64,000 bases of DNA, taken from contig CALZFC010000010.1 of the NCBI GenBank assembly GCA_945643635.1, positions 1,354,501 through 1,418,500 on the forward strand, given 5' to 3'. Under the pieces are notes generated by a model, which saw only the letters and a program-made list of their open reading frames with translations, made no database searches and was not told where the DNA came from. Numbering within the stretch: the first letter of the stretch is position 1; every line of letters starts with the position of its first letter. The stretch is from Allodiplogaster sudhausi (Eukaryota; Nematoda; Chromadorea; Rhabditida; Diplogasteridae). The position numbers and the translations under genes are program-made. Below, piece by piece: positions 13,297-21,974 of this stretch.

Positions 13297-14114
13297 TGTG
13301 AGTGACTCTCATGCAAGTCTTGACGTACATGAATTCGAATATTCGAATATTCGAATAATCTAAAGTGTGAATAGAACGAACTTATGCCCGGCGAGTTCGG
13401 TTTCCGGCGGAAAGTTCGTTTCTGTCGTTTTTAAAGTACGTTTTATGCGAGGTTAAAAACGAACTTTCCCGCCAGAGGGTTAAAGTATTATACTTTCTGC
13501 GCTGTGTGTAGTAAAAATTGTCGAACCAGCCTTATTTCTGTCTCATTAAAAAATGGCAAAACAGTGGAATGTTCCAGCATTCATTACAGAAATCACAAGA
13601 AATTTTTAGCAGATATTGTTGTCGTATACTTGTGAACGTTAGAAGTTGTTTAGTCTTAAAAACTAGCTTAAAAATCCAAATACCCGTGTTGCATTTTGGG
13701 CCGCTGGTGCCATTATTGCAGACGCACGTCGGGCAATTGTAGCAGCTCTTTACACAAGCGCCGTTCATGTCGGTCTGGCAGCAGTATGTCGTCAATGATC
13801 CTGAAGAGAGAGGAACAAGGTGAAAAGCAGGAATTCGACTCTCTCATTCTATTACGCAGATCGCACAAACGCGAAGCGTGAAAAGAAAACACACGATCGA
13901 ATAAGAGGAAAGGCAATTTGAAATCTCACATAGCGTTTTCGGTTTATCGTCCTCAATAGAGGGTCGTAAATACGAAAAAGATGCGCTGACCTTCGGCACA
14001 AGCGCCATAGTTGTCGCAGCCAACGGGCGAAAAGTTGGGATTGGGCGACTGGGCGAAAGTGAGGACGGGTAGAAGGAGAAGCAGCACCCCGAAGACACAG
14101 TAGTAGTTTGTCAT
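2760..14114 (-). CDS. EGAS-A: EGF-repeat DEG/ENaC channel-like protein
   Basis: Minus-strand exons: 13991-14114 (ATG and hydrophobic signal peptide, LLLLLPVLTFAQ), 13684-13800, EGF exons 11457-11582, 11144-11263, 10830-10975, a Cys-rich pair 10356-10530 and 9868-10023, EGF exons 9416-9541, 9128-9247, 8845-8958, 8477-8599, 8123-8248, a split EGF 8002-8056 plus 7800-7897, then ASC-domain exons 7488-7585, 4419-4502, 4251-4327, 4082-4177, 3707-3812, 3431-3552, 3301-3366, 3118-3183, 2760-2909. EGF exons are phase 1-1. ASC signatures include YDPFLGNCFVF, GLHVTVD, CFRSCYQ, ECGC, CNCPPPCN, and the last helix GGLSGLFLGIS, whose GIS matches the G-x-S selectivity filter. The combination matches nematode EGAS proteins. 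Compared with copy B, about 290 bp between the EGF and ASC parts are missing, so the join near 7600-7800 is unresolved and the gene may be inactive. Confidence 0.75.
4537..4850 (-). repeat. 3' LTR of the deleted retrotransposon
   Basis: Downstream LTR in element orientation. Immediately before it on the minus strand is AGTGGGGAGG, a purine run suited to be the polypurine tract for plus-strand priming. Confidence 0.85.
4919..5350 (-). pseudogene. pol C-terminal fragment of the LTR element
   Basis: A 143-codon open frame whose first 45 residues (NWLVGEIVGKKGRFAYSV, then GRVIKSRANQLV) look like the small beta-rich domain at the integrase C-terminus, followed by a Ser/Ala/Pro-rich tail ending in a basic QRNRRPPQRL. 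It ends just before the 3' LTR. Catalytic integrase residues are missing. Confidence 0.55.
5458..5712 (-). pseudogene. protease C-terminal fragment of the LTR element
   Basis: An 84-codon open frame with EEPLSLLGQDFI, which resembles the end of a retroelement aspartic protease (the LLG-x-D block), followed by a Lys/Ser-rich linker. The catalytic D-S/T-G triad is absent. It sits between the gag-like ORF and the pol tail, as expected of a remnant. Confidence 0.5.
5725..6405 (-). CDS. Gag-like ORF of the deleted LTR element
   Basis: A 226-codon ORF. The first 60 residues are a Gln/Glu-rich coiled coil (LLKKQQEDSSQLL and similar heptads), followed by a Gag-type segment with FNAWYEKYEDIF and a helix-rich stretch, as in Ty3/gypsy Gag of nematodes. 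No zinc knuckle is present before the stop, so the C-terminal nucleocapsid part seems to be lost in the internal deletion. The ORF lies downstream of the 5' LTR in the right orientation. Function is inferred from position and Gag-like segments only. Confidence 0.6.
   Translation of the reverse strand: MSEDMKTLLELLKKQQEDSSQLLRQQQEESAERMRQQQQSHERLVEKLLERLKKDDSPTQGQSDTSRAGPSIDALEKNIQLFEYDPEDGCTFNAWYEKYEDIFEREAANVSEVQRVLMLMRKVSVKVDVQYRNSIAPRKAAEFTLQETVERMKKLFGDYKTDFEKRLLLWSYVYISKLRDFGIQRKLGIITPASSFPEYTPLSVKDYIFHPFINHLLPVNKRVPVF
6424..6635. repeat. two ~110-bp direct repeats in the LTR element leader
   Basis: Two diverged copies of a block containing CAGTACRGGCTACCTTCTC, AGAGTCCGAAACTCTC and CAGGTCTGGCC, the first near 6436-6517 and the second near 6555-6616. 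They lie between the 5' LTR and the gag-like ORF, in the leader region where packaging signals are expected; no function can be shown. Confidence 0.5.
7107..7424 (-). repeat. 5' LTR of the deleted retrotransposon
   Basis: This is the upstream LTR in element orientation. Just inside it (7106 downwards, minus strand) the sequence reads ATTGGCGATCAGGACTC, so a primer-binding site starting TGGCGATC lies two bases after the LTR. It differs from the other LTR at a handful of positions and by a 4-base GA indel. Confidence 0.85.
9757..9802. repeat. 46-bp perfect palindrome
   Basis: A loop-less perfect inverted repeat centred between 9779 and 9780 (arm contains TTCACCAGCTTCGAATGAAAG). A second outer inverted pair (GAATTAG near 9724 and CTAATTC near 9804) suggests a larger foldback. 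It lies in the EGAS-A intron between the exons at 9868 and 9541. Confidence 0.85.
10546..10798. mobile_element. TTAA-flanked MITE, copy 1
   Basis: Inverted ends AGGAGCAGTTCACTGAAT / ATTCAGTTAATGACTCCT, each directly flanked by TTAA (10546-10549 and 10795-10798). About 245 bp between the TTAA sites and no ORF of its own. It lies in the EGAS-A intron between the exons at 10830 and 10530. TTAA target duplication is the habit of piggyBac-type elements. Confidence 0.65.
11583..13683. other. EGAS-A intron 2, microsatellite-rich
   Basis: A 2.1-kb intron with a (CT)n run near 11,826-11,876, a GA-rich stretch near 12,162-12,230, a long CT/CCT-rich tract at 12,668-12,850, a (GA)n run at 13,072-13,102 and an imperfect GA tract at 13,186-13,294, plus an ATTCGAAT palindromic run near 13,330. 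The long Ser/Leu- or Arg/Glu-rich open frames here are microsatellite translations, not genes. Confidence 0.75.
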
Positions 14115-16369
14115 TTCTGAGAATTGTCACGTTTTCATGTATTTTTCAGCTATAAACCAGTTGTAATTTTTGTAATTTGTGTAGAAATAAAAAAAATCAA
14201 GAATAACAAAACAACCATTAGCGCAACAGGTATGCATGTACATCTGGCAAGAAGCCAGCCTGATCGCTTTGAAAGCAACCTATCAGAACAGCAAACAAGC
14301 AAAGGATGTTTCAGAAACCCGGGGCGACCGAACCTCATGACACGTCCTGTTGCTACACGCAACAGGACAGGGATGTTTCGGAATAAGAATTGTAATAACA
14401 TAATTCTTTCCTCAACCCTCTGCAACGGCAGCGGCATTCAAAGCGCAGTTTGATGGCAGATTTTTTATGACAAGTATAGCAACAGCATTTATAAGTGGAG
14501 GAGTAATCAGTAATCGTTTTGTTCATAATAATCATTTTAGGAAAAATCTTTAAATTGAGGCAAGAACTTTTTTCACAAAAATAGTAACAAAAAAAAACGT
14601 CGGCGAGCTTCCTGCGCGAATCTCATTCAGAAGCATAGCTATGAGTGGGCGTCTTCTTCGACGATAACGACGCTTTCGTATCACGGGATTCAAAACGCCG
14701 AGCAAGGGAAAGCCTACCCCTCTCTCTTTTCTCTCTCTCTATCTCTCTCCCTCTCTCTCTTTGTCTCTCTCTGTCTTTTCCCTATCTCTCTTCTCTCTTC
14801 TCTCTCTCTACTCTCAGTCTTTCGCACTCCCCCTCAGGTGCAACACACGCTGCTGGTGCTCTACGGCTTTGACAAGCACGGCTAGGTGAAGATCGAGCTG
14901 CCGCATCCCTTCCAGAAGACCAAGCGGAACTCTTGCCCCGCAGTAGCAAGATGGAAACCCAGTGAACGAGTAAATTTTTTCCCAACACAATTTATTTAAT
15001 TTAAAATAAAAAGAAACGTCCCATGGAATTAAGACATTATTGGGGCACAATGAAGAAAGTGAGAAAAGCGATTGTTAAGAAGAAGAAGGAAAAAAATGAA
15101 AGATCGCCGAAGCTGGCAACGCGCCAAGTCTTCTCCGGCCGTCTTTTGTGCCCCGGGAGCCTGCCTTCCTCCTCCTTGCCTCGACTCTCATTCAGTAAAC
15201 AAAGGCCATCTGCAATAATTCAGAAAGTCAAAACCGAATCACTCACCTTGTTTACCCTGCCTTCGAGGAGATCATAAGGGAAAAAAGTAGACTTGTGAAT
15301 GCGCCGTCGTTCGTGGCACCTAGAAGATCTCTCAAACTCCTTCTCCTGCTCCCATTCCCCCAGGGTATTTCCGCTTCGTTTGATCGCATCAAGAATGTAA
15401 AAAAGGCATTCCAAGCCACAAGGAGAAAGTGCGCCCTCCCTCGTGGCCTAAGCTTCTCCATCCTTTGTCTCTTTCCTTTGTTTTCCCGACGTGGATTGGT
15501 CGCACAGCTGAGTGATGCGGATCTCGAAACGAACGTTGTCGTTCACTAGAAACATCCATTCGGAGTACGAGTCGTTTTGTTCATGGTCAGTTTTGTTTGA
15601 TATAAAAATGATAAAATATTAATGAAGGTTATTTGGTTTCAAATAAATAAAATAAAAGTTTGAAAAATGCATGAAAAATCTGCCAATGTCAGAAAAAATG
15701 ATGAATAATCACCACATGTGGAGTAGTAATGGTTGGTGTATTTTTGCATTCTGCGGTGCGGCCACTCCCTACTGAAATAGCGATGATCTTAGTTTACTTT
15801 CTATTGTGCCCTCGGAAACCCAAAAGCTTATTATTAGAAGTCATGCCCTCGTGCCCTAAGAAGTCAGGCTATCAACAAAGATGATCTATCCTGAAAACCT
15901 TGGCATTGAGTCTGAAAAATATTTCAAGAAAAGGACGACAAAAAATGAGAGAAAAGTAAGATAATTTTTTTCTTATGATTTATCGCTTAGACGCTCCTAA
16001 TATGCATTTGGATTAAAAGAAGGCTCTTCAGGAAGATCTGTTCAACAGTTATTGTAATATATTTTCTAGAAACTGTTATGGGCATTAATGTAATTCCAAA
16101 GAAACGAACTCAGACACAGGAAGAGAGAGAGAGAGTCTTTTCTTCGCAAGGGTTGCTTCGGAATCCGCAGACAATCAAGCTCTAAAGAAGAATATTTGCC
16201 AGCAAGCAAGCAGTTCTTTGTTCTGTATACACAAAAGGTTACAACGAAGGCAGGCAATTTCCTTCACATTAACCTCCTCCTAGCGATAAGAATTATTCCC
16301 ACAATGGAATGAAAAGGTGTAATTTTGAAAAGATATAAACACTTATAAAGTATTAACATTTAATATTTT
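14115..16369. other. upstream region of EGAS-A and end of unit 1
   Basis: Intergenic. Part of it (about 15,050-15,850) matches 34,040-34,900 upstream of EGAS-B, and a piece (15,290-15,560) also matches 37,380-37,640, so it is part of the repeated unit and likely includes the EGAS promoter side. A CT-rich microsatellite lies at 14,718-14,816. A minus-strand open stretch ending in AACAAG|GTGAGT near 15,245 could be an exon, but its frame is poorly conserved between copies. Confidence 0.55.
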
Positions 16370-18244
16370 TTGTGTCAGATTATTCTTCTTCTTTTCTTGG
16401 CTTTCTTCTAATCAATCGAGTTATTCTGTCATTCAGCTCATCCTTCTTTTAAATCTTTGCTTGCAAATACCGGGTAGCAGCATCTTTTCTCTCTTCTAAT
16501 TCTTTTGTCGATTTTTTTGGCCGTTAATCTTGTAATAGAGTACTCGGTAGATGTAAAGTATGTTTTCATTTTCGATCCCTATTTAAAGAAAAATTCTCTA
16601 ACAAGCTCAGTTGTAAAAATTCTCTAACAAGCTCAGTTGTGTGTATTTAGTTGTAATGATTACCGCACTTTTTTTTATCCTAGAGTTCATCCTAACGCAT
16701 AAGCAACAATAAACCGTGCCTAGCAGCTCTCTCAATGTTCGCGCTGTTCTTCTTCTTCTTCTTCTTCTTCTTCTTCTTCTTCTTCTCTTTTTCTTTTTTT
16801 GGGATTATTCACTCCGTCCTGTCCTCTCAACTGGTGATCGATCCACATGCTGAATGTTGTTAATAATTTGAGCAGTCGAAATAAAATGAGAATCATTAAA
16901 GGAACTATCCATGGAGTTTGAAAGCCGCTTGTGCAGAACTAACGTTTGAATTCGCGCAAGATATTGTAAAAAGTTTTGGCGGTATGCTAGCACAGTATCC
17001 ATCACTACTAACTAGACTTTGTGAGCCTTTTTCTCTCTGCCTCTCTTCTCTTCCCTCGAATCTCAAGCGTGGCTTGCCGCTTCGCACCTAGTTTTCACCT
17101 TCTTTTTGGTAGAATGAGGGAGTGTATGCGGACAAAATAGGCAAGGGGTGATGACGTCACTCCCTAAATTTTACAGTACGACGTGGGAAAAATGTGGTTT
17201 TTCTCCTCAGGGCCTCTTCAGGACGCATTCTCACTTTTCCTAATGATGTTTCTAGTTGAACCGGATAGTATTAACAAAAATTTCAGTAACATTGTAATCT
17301 CCATGGACAGCTCCTTTAAAGGACTGTTTATTCTGGCAACAAAATGAAGATGAAGCTGAAGAAATCGACCAAAAAGTCATTCAAAGTCACTCGTCGGGAA
17401 AGGGAAAGATTTTGGAATGGGATAGTGGCCAGAGCACGGAAAGCGTACAGTGGGCGGAGCCAGCAGACAGTGGGTGGAGCTTGTACGCAGTAGGCGGAGC
17501 CTGAACAAACGTACAACGTTCGAAGCTAGCGTTGCTGATAACTGTACTTTATAACTATATTACAAGGCTTTTCTGATTTGATGAGAAACAAAGACTGGTA
17601 AACCGAGTATCACGTGGGAGAAGTGGGACTTGGGACTTTTAACTTTATCATATTCAATGGTACAGATACGTTATATGTGCATACATATGTATGTACATAG
17701 CAACGGGAAGGGGAAGGACAATACCGGGGCAGCCGTCATGCTGGGATCAGCCAACACTGACCGACTTGCTGGTGTTGGCAGCACCGGCCTTGCCAAACGA
17801 GCCGTTCGGCTTTCTCCCCGGCCGTGACACCAGTCAAATACAGTGGAAAACCTTGAGCGAAATAACGGATTTTTATTAAACGACACTTTAATACGTTGAC
17901 AAGGACGAGTGCTTTTTTTCAGGTGTCAAAACGTGAAATGGCACGATTTCTATTTGTTAGGAAATTAACATTTCATCCGATTTAAGGGCAAGCCTCTTCT
18001 TCATTTCAATCCTGCCTTTCCTCACTACTTCACTCGTCTACTCTTCCCTCGAGCGGCTGGCTCCTTCTTTCGCTCTCGTTAGCCACTCATTTCGGCTATG
18101 TTTCCAAACGGTTATTAATGTACACCTAGTTTCCGGAAGATTCCAGAAAGGGTCACAGCCTTCCCTCGTGCCCTGCAACCTTGCCGAAGATTCCGGATAA
18201 AGTGTTCACAAAGAATAAAAAAAAAACTAACTAATGAATTGCAG
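16370..18244. repeat. 5' region of tandem unit 2
   Basis: Diverged copy of 260-981, interrupted by extra sequence between about 16,900 and 17,960. It contains a (CTT)n microsatellite at 16,748-16,785 and a TTAA MITE. No coding exon is supported. Confidence 0.6.
16896..17319. mobile_element. TTAA-flanked MITE, copy 2
   Basis: Ends AGGAACTATCCATGGAG and, inverted, CTCCATGGACAGCTCCT, flanked by TTAA at 16896-16899 and 17316-17319. About 416 bp inside. Unit 1 lacks it at the matching place near 707-720, where the text runs from ATCATTAAAGGA straight on. Confidence 0.6.
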
Positions 18245-19351
18245 GGCGGCACTTCCTTGCGCTGGCCCGCGCCGATCCGGATAGCCCCTCCGACGATGAG
18301 GAGCCTCGGGTAAAATGAATAAGAGAAAGAAATGGTTTTCTATCATATTGAACACCCAAATCCATGTAATTTATGTATCTACTTCTGTTCAGATATTATT
18401 TTCGTAAATTTCAATTTTATTGTGAACTTAATGCGTTGTATTGCAAATTTATACATGCATGAAATTTTAAAATTGTTTCTTACAGAATCGGATGCAGGTT
18501 CTGCCGGATGAGTCGACGCTGCCGGAAAGTCCCTTTGTGCTGCGCGTCCGTCCGCCGCCGCCGCATTGCGAGCGGCTGCGGGAGAGGGTCGTGGTCGGCG
18601 GATGGGTCAAGGTCGAGGGGGTGCTCGAGGCACACGACCTCGTGCAACTCGGCCCCGCCAACGTCTACAGGGCAAACAGGCGAAGGCGCCAGACGAACCC
18701 CTACCACCGGTGAGGAGACTCGAAAATATATTGATATGAATTATTCAAAAATATAGATTTAATTTTTTTTTGATTTCTTAATTTCTCGCCATTTCCAGCT
18801 ATGGCGCCATGAAGACGCTGACAGAGTGCAATGGAGGCTTCGTCCATGCAAACGACAACAAACGCCAGGACACCCGCTTTAGGGTACGATAATGGAATTA
18901 AAAATATTCAAATTTGCACTAGAAATTAATTATATAAAATGACTTTTTTCTTCCAGTACCTCCGACCTGGAGATTCCCTGCCGCATGCGCCAAACGGAAA
19001 CATCCAGATTACAATGAGCAAGTCGGAAGTGTGTGTTTTTTTTAAATCTAAAACCATTTTTGAAAGTACTTTTAAAACAATTAACCGTTCTAATTAAGTA
19101 ATTAATTATATTAAAAATAGTTTTGAACAGCACCCCGAACACACGCTCGCTGGGATGCTCGAGCCGAAGGCGGGCCTGGCCGAGGAGGAGGCAGCTCGAC
19201 TGGCTGCCATTGTACAGGTGGGCCCGGGTGTCATGGACGGGAGGGCGGAGCCTAATCGTTTATTCCCTTTTTTCTTCCTTTCTAGGATTGTGTCGATCGG
19301 CAACTATTTCTGCACCCTTCCACCTCTTCCAATCTCGCGGACCCCGCGTGA
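18245..19351 (+). CDS. unknown plus-strand gene, copy 2 (open frame)
   Basis: Exons 18245-18309, 18486-18709, 18799-18883, 18957-19028, 19131-19217 and 19286-19351 join in one open frame (phases 2-0, 0-2, 2-0, 0-0, 0-0) and stop at TGA. The readable part is about 199 residues: acidic SDDEEPR, LPDESTLPESPFVLRV, PPPPHCERL, GGWVKVEGVLEAH, basic RRRRQTN, YGAMKTLTEC, RPGDSLPHAPNGNIQ, then an Ala/Glu-rich helix AEEEAARLAAI. No start-codon exon is visible upstream. No transmembrane segment or signal is seen in this part. I do not recognise the family. It is the only one of three copies with no frame break in the readable exons. It converges on EGAS-B. Confidence 0.6.
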
Positions 19352-20625
19352 CCCTTCCCAGGCCCCCTCTGACACGCGCCAGGCACTCGTGACTCTTTCT
19401 AGGCCCACTCAAGCATCTCTATGGGTTCCCGCCCAGCAAAGCGATAAAGACTATGGATGTTTGTTCTCGAGATTGCATTTTGATTTGCAGAAGAGACGTC
19501 AAAGTTACAGAATATAACTTTTTAATAAATGAATAACTAAAACATTTATCGTAGCAATTTAGTCCAAAAGACTTACTGTTTTGAAAATGTAGAAACAAGC
19601 TGCAGATCAAAATCGCTTTAATGATGCTTAAGAGACATGAAAGTGAAGAAGATTGCATGGGCGAACATGATGTACGTTTAGAGGAATTTGGTCTTCAAGA
19701 TTGAACATTAAAAAATTAGGATATCATTAAATTAGCTATTATAAAGGACTTTAATATACATTTCGGATTAATATTGTCGAGATTCCTCGATCGAGTTAGA
19801 ATATGTTCTAAATAATTTTGGTAAATATCTTCGACGGGATGACGATATCTTGAGCTACGGCCTCTTTTCAAGAGTGGAATCGGGAATTCTCGCTTTTCCA
19901 GTTGCGATTCGAACCAGAAGCCATCCGCATTCCAGCAGAAGGATGGCAGAGATGCCGAGGAACAGGCCGGAGAGGCCGCCCAGCGAGCTCAGCAGACCCG
20001 ACAACTCAACCAGAACAAGTGCCCAACGGTACATTTTAACTTATGCCATTCCAACACTAAACATTGCAATATATCCATATAAATACGTGGAACATACCGT
20101 AATTGAAAGCTGCTCAACTTCAACAGTCGAATCGGAGGAGTCGTAGAAGATTGTTGCATAGCTCTGAAAATGTATCATATCACTTCACTAAATTGGTTTT
20201 CATCAATAAAAAACGTGTAATAATTTAAAATGTGAATTAATCAAAAACACGACCCAGCCAATAGCGCAACTGTCATTGAAGTTTCTGCTTGAATTGCTCG
20301 CTTGACGACAAGAACTTCGCTAAATGAAATATTGCATTATTTATCGCCGATGAACTAGTAAAACAAAAACATTTCCAAATCATAACCTTGATTTTTTCCT
20401 GGAAGACGATTGTTTCGAAAGATTCTGCATTGCAAGGCGGCGGACAATTGCACTCCTTCCAGCTGGAGGGATCTCCACGGGAGGAGACGAGGGAGGACAT
20501 GCAGTCGACTGTGCACATAATAGCGTTGAGAAAAGGAAAGTTTCGCAATTCGGTCAGTCTCAGGCAAAAAGGAGGGAATTCAAAATTGAGTTCTTGGCTC
20601 TCTTAAGCCGAATAAAATGACATTC

Positions 20626-21151
20626 TTAAAGGAAGTCTATGGCGAATAATTAACATATCGTTTTTTAGCATGGATCAGTTCGTCTCTTAGATAAAGAAAG
20701 TATGAATGAATTTTATCTTATTATGCCAGAATTATAGTCATTTTAAATCTCACGAGTAGAGAATTAGCAGAATCTTAAAACAATCCTATTTTTCATCGCT
20801 AGATCGCATCAAGAACGCCAACTCCAGTCATTTTGAAAAAAAAATGATGTGACTAAAGCAAAAACCGGGAAAAACGCAACTGTCTTCTTGGAATTGTGAA
20901 TATCGAAGAGCAAAATTTTTCTCAACAGGTCAGCACCCTATGGAGTTTTTTGACCACAAATTTCTGTGGAGAGAGTGCAAGGGCAGCAGCACCGAAATGA
21001 GAGGATCACAGCTTTCCGAAAACGTGACTGGTTGAGAACTAGGCATATTTTAGCCAGTGGCCGCTAGAGTCCCTTCCGTGTGGGACACTTCATGGTTCAA
21101 ATGTATTTTTTTGAATTTCCTTGCCAAACATTCGAAGGAGACTTCCTTTAG
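20626..21151. mobile_element. TTAA MITE, copy 3
   Basis: Starts TTAA-AGGAAGTCT at 20626 and ends AGACTTCCT-TTAG at 21151 (one target copy mutated). About 518 bp, no ORF. It lies in the EGAS-B intron between exons 21183 and 20508; the matching EGAS-A intron (3553-3706) lacks it. Confidence 0.6.
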
Positions 21152-21527
21152 GAAATAATTGAATTGCTCTTGATGAGCTAACTTTTATCGATGCCACACG
21201 CCGGGACGCCCTTCTTCCTGACGTACATGGCATCCATGCAGCCGCACTCCGAATACACGACGTCCTGGTAGCACGAGCGGAAGCAACCCTCAAGTACCGT
21301 ATTTTCACTCTAAGCATCCAGCACCGTTTACTAGAATCCCCCTTTCTAATAGTACCCCACTTTGATAATATCATAAAAAATAGTACCCCTTCATCTAGTA
21401 GAACCCCCCCCCCCCCTTAAATACACGAGCGGATGCACCCTCAAGTAAATATACTCTTCCGCCGTACTCTGACCATGATTGAATTAAAACATGCTAACAG
21501 AACTAATATAGAGAATATCTGTGTTCG

Positions 21528-21974
21528 TTAAAGGAAGTATCCGACGAAATAATAACCTTTTCTTTTATATTCCCATATGATCAAGTCAAGCCTATAAGAT
21601 CGAATAGAGGTGGACCCGCTTTACGAAAGTCAGTATTTACCCAGAAATTTGCATTTCTTTTTTGGAATACAGTAAAAAAACGTCTCTGTCGATGCACCCG
21701 GTGTATGCTCAAAACCAAGAAAGGAGTGCGAACGGTTGGGAAGACGAGGCAGTCTCTGCCCGTCCTTCATACTTAGCACCCCATTTCACCAAGGGATGAG
21801 ACATTAGAGAAAAGCGAGACAATGAAAGAATCGAGAGAGGTTAGATACACATACGTTTCAAATTTGAAATTTTGTAGCGGGCGCTAAAAAAAAGGCTCAT
21901 CCAGTTGGGAGTTTAGCACAGTTTGAAACGTAATTCTATCAAATACGATTTTTTCGTCGTATACTTCCTTTAAT
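21528..21974. mobile_element. TTAA MITE, copy 4
   Basis: TTAA (21528-21531), then AGGAAGTATCCGACGAAA, 439 bp in all, ending in the inverted TCGTCGTATACTTCCT and a second TTAA (21971-21974). EGAS-A has the flanking sequence without the insert near 4055-4065, a natural empty site. Confidence 0.75.

Noticed and set aside
15220..15461. Possible minus-strand exon with a GTGAGT donor upstream of EGAS-A
   Set aside because: The matching block at 34,300-34,420 keeps the frame length but not the amino acids, and no acceptor or start codon is convincing.
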